Notes under the pieces: model-generated
What the model was told of the DNA's origin: nothing
Databases searched by the model: none
The model's input: only the letters and a program-made list of their open reading frames with translations
Assembly: GCF_002094305.1 (NCBI RefSeq)
Contig: NZ_LWTX01000001.1
Coordinates: 620,001-684,000, forward strand
Direction: 5' to 3'
DNA length: 64,000 bases
Origin: Prescottella equi
GTDB taxonomy: Bacteria; Actinomycetota; Actinomycetes; Mycobacteriales; Mycobacteriaceae
Part shown: positions 56,556 to 64,000 of the stretch, one piece after another
Layout: every line of letters begins with the position of its first letter
How positions within the stretch are numbered: position 1 is the stretch's first letter
Program-made: the position numbers and the translations under genes

Positions 56556-57167
56556 ATGGACGACACGCGTCCGGAGGTCGGTGAGGGAAAGCCTGCCCGG
56601 CGGCCGGCGTCGTTGTGGTGGCGTCTGACGGTCGGCTTGGTGATTCCACTCCTGGCCGCTGCGGCATGTCTGGTCGTGCTGTGGAGCTTGGTGCCGCCCG
56701 TCGTGTTCTACCCGCTGTACGTGCTGGCATGGGGAGCCCTGATCATCGTCGGCGTCGTGTGGCTGGCCGCGGTCGTGTTCGGTTCGATCCGCTACGGCTG
56801 GCGCGGCGTCACGCTCGTCGCGCCGGTCATCGTGCTGGTCACCGTCGGGCTGGCGGCCGCCGAGTTGCCGGGGCGATTCGGGTGGTGGGTTTCGAAGGAC
56901 GACCTGCAGCGGGCCGCGGTCGCGTGCGCGGATCCGGCCGACGCTGCCGATGTCCGATCCCAACGGATCGGTGTGTACCGGGTGCATTCGGTCCAACGCG
57001 TCGGAGATCGCGGGTGCCGGTTCACTGTCGAGGGCGGGCTGGTCGACTTCGTGGGTGTCGCTTATCTGCCGGGTGAGCGGCCCTACCTCGGCGAGCCCCG
57101 CCGCGACGGGGACATCGGGTATCGGCACATCGAGGGGGACTGGTACGCGTTCGTCCAGCGCTTCTGA
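56556..57167 (+). CDS. Membrane protein of unknown function
   Basis: The 203-residue protein has three hydrophobic helices (about residues 27-48, 51-75 and 83-104: LTVGLVIPLLAAAACLVVLW; VFYPLYVLAWGALIIVGVVW; VTLVAPVIVLVTVGLAAAEL) and a C-terminal domain of about 90 residues (RIGVYRVHSVQRVGDRGCRF) with two Cys. No family is recognised. The ATG is preceded by a run of G that may serve as ribosome site. It is bracketed by repeat copies B (15 bp upstream) and C (2 bp after the stop) and has no counterpart at this place in M. tuberculosis. Confidence 0.65.
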   Translation: MDDTRPEVGEGKPARRPASLWWRLTVGLVIPLLAAAACLVVLWSLVPPVVFYPLYVLAWGALIIVGVVWLAAVVFGSIRYGWRGVTLVAPVIVLVTVGLAAAELPGRFGWWVSKDDLQRAAVACADPADAADVRSQRIGVYRVHSVQRVGDRGCRFTVEGGLVDFVGVAYLPGERPYLGEPRRDGDIGYRHIEGDWYAFVQRF

Positions 57168-57169
57168 TC

Positions 57170-57232
57170 CGCGTTTTGCGCACTTGTCGCGCTTGCGATC
57201 CCCGAAATCACGCGACAAGTGCGCGAAACGCG
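57170..57232. repeat. Palindromic repeat element, copy C
   Basis: A 63-bp element with 22-bp arms: left 57170-57191 (GCGTTTTGCGCACTTGTCG core) and right 57211-57232 (one mismatch), 19-bp centre. It starts two bases after the membrane-protein stop and is followed by a G-rich tract (57233-57297) in which I see no gene. Confidence 0.85.
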
Positions 57233-57319
57233 AGGGGGAGGGGCGAGGGGTGACGGGGGCGGTAGCGGGGGCGGTGGCGGGGGTGACGAGCCGGGTCCGG
57301 GCGATTCGCCGTCACTGAT

Positions 57320-57325
57320 TACGAT
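57320..57325 (+). promoter_or_regulatory. -10 box for leaderless valS
   Basis: TACGAT lies 6 bases before the valS GTG at 57332. The G run between could alternatively be a ribosome site for a longer transcript. Confidence 0.45.
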
Positions 57326-57331
57326 TGGGGG

Positions 57332-59992
57332 GTGACCAGTGCGCCAGAGACTCCCCAGAACCCCGCAGACGCCCTCCCCAAGAGCTGGGACCCCAGCGCG
57401 GTAGAGGCCGACTTGTACCAGGGCTGGGTGGACGCCGGTTACTTCACCGCCGACGCGACGAGCGACAAGCCCGGCTACTCGATCGTGCTTCCCCCGCCGA
57501 ACGTGACCGGCTCGCTGCACATGGGACACGCCCTCGACCACACCCTGATGGACGCGCTGTGCCGCCGCAAGCGGATGCAGGGGTTCGAGGTGCTGTGGTT
57601 GCCCGGCATGGACCACGCCGGTATCGCGACGCAGACCATCGTCGAGAAGCAGCTCGCCGCGGACGGTAAGAAGAAGGAAGACTTCGGACGCGAGGCCTTC
57701 ATCGAGAAGGTGTGGGACTGGAAGCGCGAGTCCGGCGGCACGATCCAGGGCCAGATGCGGCGCATCGGCGACGGCGTCGACTGGAGCCGCGACCGCTTCA
57801 CGATGGACGAGGGGCTCTCCCGAGCCGTCCAGACGATTTTCAAGCGCCTCTACGACGACGGCCTGATCTACCGCGCCGAGCGGCTGGTCAACTGGTCGCC
57901 GGTGCTGCAGACCGCGATCTCCGACATCGAGGTGAAGTTCGAGGAGGTCGAGGGTGAGCTCGTCTCGCTGCGCTACGGCTCCCTCAGCGACGACGAGCCG
58001 CACGTCATCGTCGCCACCACCCGCGTCGAGACGATGCTCGGTGACACCGCCGTCGCCGTCCACCCCGACGACGAGCGCTACAAGGACCTGATCGGCACCA
58101 CGCTCGAGCACCCGTTCACGGGTCGGCAGATTCCGATCATCGCGGACGACTACGTCGATCCCGCGTTCGGCACGGGCGCCGTGAAGATCACCCCGGCGCA
58201 CGACCCCAACGACTTCGAGATGGGCCTGCGGCACAACCTGCCGATGCCCACCATCATGGACAAGACCGGCAAGATCGCCGACACCGGAACGCAGTTCGAC
58301 GGCATGGACCGCTTCGAGGCCCGCGTCAAGGTGCGCGAGGCGCTCGCCGAGCAGGGCCGCGTCGTCGCCGAGAAGCGTCCGTACGTGCACAGCGTCGGAC
58401 ACTCCGAGCGCTCCGGGGAGACCATCGAGCCGCGGCTGTCGATGCAGTGGTGGGTCAAGGTCGACGCGCTGGCCAAGGCTGCGGGCGACGCGGTCCGTGG
58501 CGGCGACACCGTCATCCACCCGGCCAGCCAGGAGCCGCGCTGGTTCGCGTGGGTCGACAACATGCACGACTGGTGCATCTCGCGGCAGCTGTGGTGGGGC
58601 CACCGCATCCCGATCTGGTACGGCCCGAACGGTGAGGTGCAGTGCTTCGGCCCGGACGAGACCGCACCCGAGGGCTGGGAGCAGGACCCCGACGTCCTCG
58701 ACACCTGGTTCTCGTCCGGGCTGTGGCCGTTCTCCACGATGGGCTGGCCCGAGAAGACCGCCGAGATCGAGAAGTTCTATCCGACAAGCGTTCTCGTCAC
58801 CGGCTACGACATCCTGTTCTTCTGGGTGGCCCGGATGATGATGTTCGGCACGTACGTCGCCGGCGACGACGCGGTGCAGGGCGGCAAGGTCCCGTTCAAG
58901 GACCTGTTCCTGCACGGCCTGGTGCGCGACCAGTTCGGCAAGAAGATGTCGAAGTCGCGCGGCAACGGCATCGACCCGCTCGACTGGGTGGACCGCTTCG
59001 GCGCCGACGCGCTGCGCTTCACGCTGGCCCGCGGTGCGAACCCGGGCAGCGACCTGGCCGTCGGCGAGGACCACGCGCAGTCGTCGCGCAACTTCGCGAA
59101 CAAGCTGTTCAACGCCACCAAGTTCGCGCTCATGAACGGTGCGGTCGTTGCCGACCTGCCGGCCCGCGACGCGCTCACCGACGCCGACCGCTGGATCCTC
59201 GACCGGCTCGAGCAGGTCCGCGGCGAGGTCGACGAGGCGTTCGAGAAGTTCGAGTTCTCCAAGGCCTGCGAGGCGCTCTACCACTTCGCGTGGGACGAGG
59301 TGTGCGACTGGTACCTCGAACTCGCCAAGCCGCAGCTCGCCGAGGGCAGCGTGTACGCCGACGGTACGAAGGCCGTGCTGGGCAACGTCCTCGACACGCT
59401 GCTGCGGATGCTGCACCCGGTGATCCCGTTCGTCACCGAGACGCTGTGGAAGGTGCTCACCGGCGGCGAGTCCGTGGTCGTCGCCGACTGGCCGGTCGCG
59501 ACTGGCATCGCGACGGATCCCGTTGCCGCGCAGCGGGTCGAGGACATGCAGCGTCTCGTCACCGAGGTGCGCCGCTTCCGCAGCGACCAGGGACTCAAGC
59601 CGTCGCAGAAGGTGGCCGCGCGCCTGACCGGTGCCGCCGAGGCCGACATCGAGTCGCAGCTGGCGTCGGTCGCGTTCCTCGCGAAGCTGACCGAGCCCAC
59701 CGAGACGTTCGCGGCCACCGCGTCCGTCGAGGTGCGACTGAGCAAGGCCACCGTCACCGTCGAGCTCGATACGTCGGGCGCCGTGGATCTCGGGGCGGAG
59801 AAGAAGCGTCTCGAGAAGGACCTCGCGGTCGCCGAGAAGGAGCTCGCCGGCACCACTGCCAAGCTGTCGAACGAAGCGTTCCTCGCCAAGGCGCCCGACG
59901 CGGTCGTCGACAAGATCCGCGCCCGCCGGCAGGTGGCCCAGGAGGAGATCGCACGCATGTCGGCACGTCTGAAGGAGCTGGGCGGAGCGTGA
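57332..59992 (+). CDS. valS: Valyl-tRNA synthetase
   Basis: The 886-residue class I synthetase has the HIGH motif as HMGH in [20 protein letters not shown] near residue 55, the KMSKS motif in [16 protein letters not shown] near 538, an editing domain between ([20 protein letters not shown]), and a C-terminal coiled coil ([20 protein letters not shown]) typical of ValRS. It charges tRNA-Val. The stop overlaps folC as GTGA, so valS-folC-DUF4233 are coupled. Gene order matches Rv2448c-Rv2446c. Confidence 0.96.
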   Translation: MTSAPETPQNPADALPKSWDPSAVEADLYQGWVDAGYFTADATSDKPGYSIVLPPPNVTGSLHMGHALDHTLMDALCRRKRMQGFEVLWLPGMDHAGIATQTIVEKQLAADGKKKEDFGREAFIEKVWDWKRESGGTIQGQMRRIGDGVDWSRDRFTMDEGLSRAVQTIFKRLYDDGLIYRAERLVNWSPVLQTAISDIEVKFEEVEGELVSLRYGSLSDDEPHVIVATTRVETMLGDTAVAVHPDDERYKDLIGTTLEHPFTGRQIPIIADDYVDPAFGTGAVKITPAHDPNDFEMGLRHNLPMPTIMDKTGKIADTGTQFDGMDRFEARVKVREALAEQGRVVAEKRPYVHSVGHSERSGETIEPRLSMQWWVKVDALAKAAGDAVRGGDTVIHPASQEPRWFAWVDNMHDWCISRQLWWGHRIPIWYGPNGEVQCFGPDETAPEGWEQDPDVLDTWFSSGLWPFSTMGWPEKTAEIEKFYPTSVLVTGYDILFFWVARMMMFGTYVAGDDAVQGGKVPFKDLFLHGLVRDQFGKKMSKSRGNGIDPLDWVDRFGADALRFTLARGANPGSDLAVGEDHAQSSRNFANKLFNATKFALMNGAVVADLPARDALTDADRWILDRLEQVRGEVDEAFEKFEFSKACEALYHFAWDEVCDWYLELAKPQLAEGSVYADGTKAVLGNVLDTLLRMLHPVIPFVTETLWKVLTGGESVVVADWPVATGIATDPVAAQRVEDMQRLVTEVRRFRSDQGLKPSQKVAARLTGAAEADIESQLASVAFLAKLTEPTETFAATASVEVRLSKATVTVELDTSGAVDLGAEKKRLEKDLAVAEKELAGTTAKLSNEAFLAKAPDAVVDKIRARRQVAQEEIARMSARLKELGGA

Positions 59993-61419
59993 GTACCGAA
60001 CGCCCGGGCGCACCCGACCCGGTCGACCTCGCCGAACTCGCGCTCGTCGAGGCGGAGCTGGACCAGCGGTGGCCCGAGACCAAGATCGAGCCGTCGCTGA
60101 CCCGGATCTCCGCGCTGATGGACCTGCTCGGCTCGCCGCAGCACAGCTATCCGGCCATCCACGTCGCCGGCACCAACGGCAAGACGTCGGTGACGCGGAT
60201 GATCGACGCGCTGATGACGCACCTGCATCGCCGGACCGGCCGGACCACCAGCCCGCACCTGCAGCTGGCGACGGAACGGATCAGCATCGACGGGTCCCCG
60301 ATCTCGGTCCGCACCTACGTCGACACCTACCGGGAGATCGAGCCGTACATCCGGATGATCGACGAGCAGTCCGAGGCTGCCGGCGGCCCCGCGATGAGCA
60401 AGTTCGAGGTCACCACCGCGATGGCGTACGCGGCCTTCGCCGAGGCGCCCGTGGACGTCGCGGTCGTCGAGACCGGGCTGGGTGGCAAGTGGGATGCGAC
60501 CAACGTCATCGACGCGCAGGTCGCGGTGATCACCCCGATCGGCCTGGACCACATGGACTACCTCGGCCCCGATCTCGCGTCGATCGCGGGGGAGAAGGCC
60601 GGAATCATCAAGAAGGGCCGCGAGAGCGGCGTCGAGGGCGTCGCGCCGGTCGACACCGTCGCCATCATCGCCGAGCAGGCCCCCGAGGTCATGGACGTAC
60701 TGCTGCGGCGGGCCGTCGAGGTCGACGCGGCCGTCGCCCGCGAGGGATCCGAGTTCCGGGTTCTGCGCCGACAGATCGCGATCGGCGGCCAGCAACTCGA
60801 GCTGCAGGGACTCGGCGGCGTGTACGAGGACATCTTCCTGCCGCTGCACGGCGAGCACCAGGCGCGCAATGCGTCGCTCGCCCTCGCCGCGGTGGAGGCG
60901 TTCTTCGGTGCCGGCCCGGACCGGCAGCTCGACGCGGACGCGATCCGCGCGGGCTTCGCGTCGGTAGTCAATCCCGGACGGCTCGAGCGGGTCCGTAACG
61001 CCCCGACGGTGTTCCTGGACGCCGCGCACAATCCGCACGGCGCACAGGCACTCGCGGCCGCCTTGTCGGCGGAGTTCGACTTCCGCAAGCTCGTCGGCGT
61101 CGTGAGCGTCATGGGTGACAAGGACGTCGACGGGATCCTGTCGGCCCTCGAGCCGGTGTTCGACGAGATCGTCGTGACCCACAACGGGTCGCCGCGCGCG
61201 ATGGATGTCGAGGATCTCGCCAACCGTGCAGTCGCGCGGTTCGGCGACGAACGTGTCGTGGTGGCGTCCACCCTGCCGGACGCCCTCGAGACCGCGATCG
61301 GGTTGGCCGAGGAGGTCGCCGAACCAGGTGAGGCAGTATCGGGAGCGGGTGTCGTCGTCACCGGGTCCGTCGTGACCGCCGGCGTCGCCCGATCCCTGTT
61401 CGGAAAGGACCCCGCGTGA
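59989..61419 (+). CDS. folC: Folylpolyglutamate synthase/dihydrofolate synthase
   Basis: The 476-residue Mur-ligase-like enzyme has the P-loop [14 protein letters not shown] near residue 60, the dihydrofolate-related [31 protein letters not shown], and C-terminal [17 protein letters not shown]. It adds glutamates to folates (and usually glutamate to dihydropteroate). The GTG start overlaps the valS stop, and its own stop overlaps the next gene. Confidence 0.93.
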   Translation: MSTERPGAPDPVDLAELALVEAELDQRWPETKIEPSLTRISALMDLLGSPQHSYPAIHVAGTNGKTSVTRMIDALMTHLHRRTGRTTSPHLQLATERISIDGSPISVRTYVDTYREIEPYIRMIDEQSEAAGGPAMSKFEVTTAMAYAAFAEAPVDVAVVETGLGGKWDATNVIDAQVAVITPIGLDHMDYLGPDLASIAGEKAGIIKKGRESGVEGVAPVDTVAIIAEQAPEVMDVLLRRAVEVDAAVAREGSEFRVLRRQIAIGGQQLELQGLGGVYEDIFLPLHGEHQARNASLALAAVEAFFGAGPDRQLDADAIRAGFASVVNPGRLERVRNAPTVFLDAAHNPHGAQALAAALSAEFDFRKLVGVVSVMGDKDVDGILSALEPVFDEIVVTHNGSPRAMDVEDLANRAVARFGDERVVVASTLPDALETAIGLAEEVAEPGEAVSGAGVVVTGSVVTAGVARSLFGKDPA

Positions 61420-61817
61420 GCGACAACCCGGAACCCGAGTTCCGTGCCCCGGTGAACGATCCGTGGAAGGGGTTCCGCGGCGTGATGGCCGGGACCCTCA
61501 TCCTCGAGGCCATCGTCGTGCTGCTGGCGCTGCCGGTCGTGGCGGTCGTGAACTCGACGGGCCTGACGTGGGCCTCGGGCCTCTACATCTGCGTGCTGGC
61601 ACTGCTCATGATCCTGGGCGCGGGCGTACAGGGGAAGCCGTGGGCGATGAAGTTCAACCTGACGCTGCAGGTTGCGACGATCCTCGGCTTCTTCATCGAC
61701 ATCTCGCTCGGTGTGATCGGTGTGCTCTTCGGCGCAGTCTGGCTGTACATCGTGTACCTGCGCAAGGACATCTCCGAGCGCATCGCGCGGGGTCTGCTGC
61801 CGGGACAACGAGACTGA
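61416..61817 (+). CDS. DUF4233 membrane protein (Rv2446c-like)
   Basis: The 133-residue protein has a soluble N-terminus (NDPWKGFRGVMAGTLILEAI) and four predicted helices; the last (ILGFFIDISLGVIGVLFGAV) is followed by YLRKDISERIARGLLPGQRD. The family is conserved next to folC across Actinobacteria with unknown function. The start is GTG overlapping the folC stop as GTGA. Confidence 0.85.
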   Translation: MSDNPEPEFRAPVNDPWKGFRGVMAGTLILEAIVVLLALPVVAVVNSTGLTWASGLYICVLALLMILGAGVQGKPWAMKFNLTLQVATILGFFIDISLGVIGVLFGAVWLYIVYLRKDISERIARGLLPGQRD

Positions 61818-61822
61818 CCGTC

Positions 61823-61828
61823 TAGGCT
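61823..61828 (+). promoter_or_regulatory. -10 box for leaderless ndk
   Basis: TAGGCT lies 7 bases before the ndk GTG at 61836, with no ribosome site between. Confidence 0.55.
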
Positions 61829-61835
61829 GTTCGCC

Positions 61836-62255
61836 GTGACTGAGCGCACCCTGGTACTGATCAAGCCCGACGGCGTGGCCCGCGGCTACGTCGGCGAGAT
61901 CCTCTCCCGCATCGAACGCAAGGGCCTGACCATTGCGGCGATGGAGATGCGGACCGCGCCGAACGACGTGGCCGCCACGCACTACGCCGAGCACGAGGGC
62001 AAGCCCTTCTACCCGGGGCTGCTCGAGTTCATCACCTCGGGTCCGCTCGTGGCGGCGGTTCTCGAAGGTCCGCGGGCGATCGCGGCGTTCCGTCAGATCG
62101 CCGGCGGCACCGACCCCGTCGAGAAGGCTGTTCCCGGCACCATTCGTGCCGATCTCGCGCTGGACGGCGGACAGAATCTGGTCCACGGATCCGACTCCGT
62201 GGAATCCGCCGAGCGGGAGATCGCGCTCTGGTTTCCGCAGCTCGCACGGGTCTGA
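61836..62255 (+). CDS. ndk: Nucleoside diphosphate kinase
   Basis: The 139-residue enzyme begins [20 protein letters not shown] and has the catalytic histidine in [16 protein letters not shown] near residue 118. It equilibrates nucleoside triphosphates. It is 18 bp downstream of the DUF4233 gene but has its own leaderless-type promoter, and a terminator follows. Confidence 0.96.
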   Translation: MTERTLVLIKPDGVARGYVGEILSRIERKGLTIAAMEMRTAPNDVAATHYAEHEGKPFYPGLLEFITSGPLVAAVLEGPRAIAAFRQIAGGTDPVEKAVPGTIRADLALDGGQNLVHGSDSVESAEREIALWFPQLARV

Positions 62256-62269
62256 CACCCTCTACCTCA

Positions 62270-62304
62270 GGACGCTCCCGGGCCTTCGTGCCCGCGGAGC
62301 GTCC
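62270..62304 (+). terminator. Terminator after ndk
   Basis: GGACGCTCC pairs with GGAGCGTCC, extended inside by GGGC/GCCC, 14 bp after the ndk stop and followed by CTTCGTTTCGG. Confidence 0.75.
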
Positions 62305-62711
62305 CTTCGTTTCGGCACCTATCGGTGCGCCGCTGGGCGGACAAACCGCTGCCGTGTGGGATACTGGGGGAGGCCGGACCGCAATTTGGTTCCACGCGGA
62401 TTCGGCCGGATGACACCCACGGAACGAAGCCCGTCATCGCTGCCACATCAGTACAGGTAATCCCTGTCACGTGAGGCACGCTGGATGAGCAGGCGCTCGG
62501 GCCGTGAACGGTCAGGCGCATGCGCCGTGGATCGCCGCCATCCAGCCAGGCACCGCGCGATTCTGCAGTGATAACGGACACTGTGGAGTACGTGGAGCGA
62601 GACCAGACAATCTCGTGCCCGAGGTACGAGTACACAACCATCGCCCCCGCGCGGCCGCGTCACATTCGACAGACAGACGGATGGACGCGCCCGGGGGCTC
62701 GAGGAGAATAC
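62305..62711 (+). other. 407-bp gene-free region before rne, probable long leader
   Basis: GATACT preceded by TGTGG (62356-62364 region) is an extended -10 candidate, which would give a 5' untranslated region of about 340 bases. It contains several small inverted repeats, for example ACAGG-N5-CCTGT near 62453 and CAGTG-N8-CACTG near 62566. No convincing short gene is visible. Long leaders of rne mediate autoregulation in other bacteria. Confidence 0.5.
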
Positions 62712-64000
62712 GTGGCCGATCAAGCGCCGCCCGAAAACGTGCAGGAACCGATCGTGGAAGCGTCGGTCCAAGCGGGTGCCACCCCGGCACTGCCCGAGAA
62801 GATCCGCGCCCACGCGTTGGCCAAGCTTCTCGGTGTGACGAGCAAGCAGGTCCTCGCCGAGGCCGCCGCACTCGGCACCGAGCTGCGCAGCGCGCAGTCG
62901 AGTCTGACCCGTGAGATCGCGGAGCGTATCCACGCCACGGTGACGGGGACTGCTGCCGGGGCCGAGCAGGGGACCGAACCGGTCGCCGCCACCGAGCCAG
63001 AAGCCGCCGAGCCGGAAGCCGCCGAGCCAGAAGCCGCCGAGCAGGTGGCCCCCGAGCAGGTAGCCCCCGAGGAGACCCCGCCGGCCGAGAAGCCGGCGCC
63101 CCGTAAGCGGGCCCGCAAGAAGGCTGCCCCCAACGCCGAGAAGCCGGCCGAGTCCGCCCCGTCGCCCACGACGGCGGAGGAGTCGGCAGAGACCTCCAGC
63201 GTGGGCGAAACGCTCTTCACGGACGCCGAGCCCGCCGCCGAGAAGGAAGAGGCCGCCGCCCCGGCGGTAGTGCAGGCACCGTTGTTCCTGCAGCCCGACG
63301 CCGCGGCAGCGGAGCCTGCTCCGCGTCGTCGGCGCAGCCGTCGGGCCGCGGCAGCCCCCGAGGTGACCGAGGAGCCGGAGAAGGTGGCGTCCGCCGCGGG
63401 GCTGGCCGCCGACAAGGCTTCGGCCGAGGCGACCGACACCGAGGCCACCGCAGACTCCTCCGAGTCGTCGGAGTCGTCCGCCTCGTCCGACGCCGGGGAG
63501 TCGACCGATACCGAGAGCGGCGATCAGCAGCGTCGCCGTCGCCGGGGCCGTCGTGGCCGCGGCCGTGGGCGCGGCGAGCAGCACGCCGAGGGCGAGACCG
63601 AGGACACCGACAAGACCGAGGAGACCGCCTCGGAAGCCGCCGAATCGACCGGCAAGAACGCCGACGACACGGCAGCCGAGGCCGGTACCGAGAGTGCCGA
63701 GGCATCCGAGGGCGAGGCGTCGGAGTCCGACGACGAGGGTGACGGCTCGAGCCGTCGTCGGCGCCGTCGTCGTCGCCGTCGCGGCGGTGCCGACGGTGAG
63801 GTCGCCTCCGAGGACGATCCGCCGAACACCGTCGTGCACGAGCGTGAGCCGCGGAACAAGCCGCGGACCAAGGACGAGGTGCAGGGGATCAGCGGATCCA
63901 CCCGACTCGAGGCGAAGCGTCAGCGGCGCCGCGACGGGCGGGACGCCGGACGTCGTCGCCCGCCGATCCTGAGCGAGTCGGAGTTCCTGGCCCGCCGCGA
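62712..64000 (+). CDS. rne: Ribonuclease E/G family, N-terminal part (3' end missing)
   Basis: The frame starts at GTG 62712 (after GAGGAG) and runs off the window, giving 429 codons. This part is the disordered N-terminal extension of actinobacterial RNase E: a short helical segment (IRAHALAKLLGVTSKQVLAE), tandem EPEAA and APEQV repeats, acidic Ser/Glu stretches and Arg-rich blocks (QRRRRRGRRGRGRGRG and SRRRRRRRRRRGG) likely to bind RNA. The S1 and catalytic domains lie beyond 64000. Identity rests on this architecture and on the ndk-rne order of Rv2445c-Rv2444c. Confidence 0.85.
   Translation, partial: MADQAPPENVQEPIVEASVQAGATPALPEKIRAHALAKLLGVTSKQVLAEAAALGTELRSAQSSLTREIAERIHATVTGTAAGAEQGTEPVAATEPEAAEPEAAEPEAAEQVAPEQVAPEETPPAEKPAPRKRARKKAAPNAEKPAESAPSPTTAEESAETSSVGETLFTDAEPAAEKEEAAAPAVVQAPLFLQPDAAAAEPAPRRRRSRRAAAAPEVTEEPEKVASAAGLAADKASAEATDTEATADSSESSESSASSDAGESTDTESGDQQRRRRRGRRGRGRGRGEQHAEGETEDTDKTEETASEAAESTGKNADDTAAEAGTESAEASEGEASESDDEGDGSSRRRRRRRRRRGGADGEVASEDDPPNTVVHEREPRNKPRTKDEVQGISGSTRLEAKRQRRRDGRDAGRRRPPILSESEFLARR

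Noticed and set aside
62999-63080. Tandem GCCGAGCC-type repeats as a CRISPR or satellite
   Set aside because: They are in frame and encode EPEAA and APEQV units of the RNase E N-terminal extension, without spacers.

Overview
The window is a very GC-rich chromosomal segment from a mycolic-acid actinobacterium, most likely Rhodococcus in the broad sense (family Nocardiaceae). The evidence is the gene content, the frequent GTG starts with GTGA stop/start overlaps, a mycothiol-dependent reductase, NAD-GDH of the 180 kDa type, paired ClpP1/ClpP2, and long stretches collinear with Mycobacterium tuberculosis. From memory, the backbone matches the reverse of Rv2478c to Rv2444c: ssb, ettA, gdh, thioesterase, Rv2474c-like, aglA, glbO, HNH protein, DUF5130, pepN, Rv2466c-like, rpiB, nei2, tig, clpP1, clpP2, clpX, valS, folC, Rv2446c-like, ndk and rne, with matching strands. 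It is ordinary core chromosome interrupted by accessory islands.

Layout. 1-3970 holds accessory genes for a molybdenum hydroxylase (XdhC/CoxI-YHS, MobA-like, CoxD, CoxG, CoxE). 3951-5981 is a CopD-CtaG copper and oxidase-assembly membrane protein. 6179-6652 is ssb. 6752-11597 is an inserted lipid island (two secreted lipases, a Tat-exported cholesterol oxidase, a TetR regulator) splitting ssb from ettA. 11726-19950 is ettA, gdh and thioesterases. 19958-30635 is a second island, all on the minus strand: dehydratase-fold protein, TetR, P450, mhpB-mhpC-mhpA with an IclR regulator, phytase-like esterase, SDR and KstD-like steroid dehydrogenase. 30767-40690 is backbone again, including a small probable CtaJ subunit of cytochrome oxidase. 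40687-44008 holds a glycine-rich membrane protein, dinB with a LexA box, and a flavin oxidoreductase gene broken by an in-frame TGA. Two divergent tRNA genes (Gly-TCC, Pro-TGG) precede tig-clpP1-clpP2-clpX. 49034-57167 is a third accessory block (TetR, lipoprotein lipase, fdhD, iron-regulated binding lipoprotein, GNAT, S9 peptidase, small membrane protein). 57332-64000 is valS-folC-DUF4233-ndk-rne, with rne cut by the window end.

Functional themes are degradation of sterols, lipids and aromatic acids, respiratory chain assembly, and protein quality control. The most notable observations are a 63-64 bp palindromic repeat present three times, two copies of which bracket one small membrane-protein gene; a flavin oxidoreductase interrupted by one in-frame TGA; a LexA box lying on the dinB start codon; a set of promoters whose -10 boxes imply leaderless mRNAs; and a long dyad placed over the gdh promoter. 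I did not see CRISPR arrays, insertion sequences, prophage genes or rRNA.
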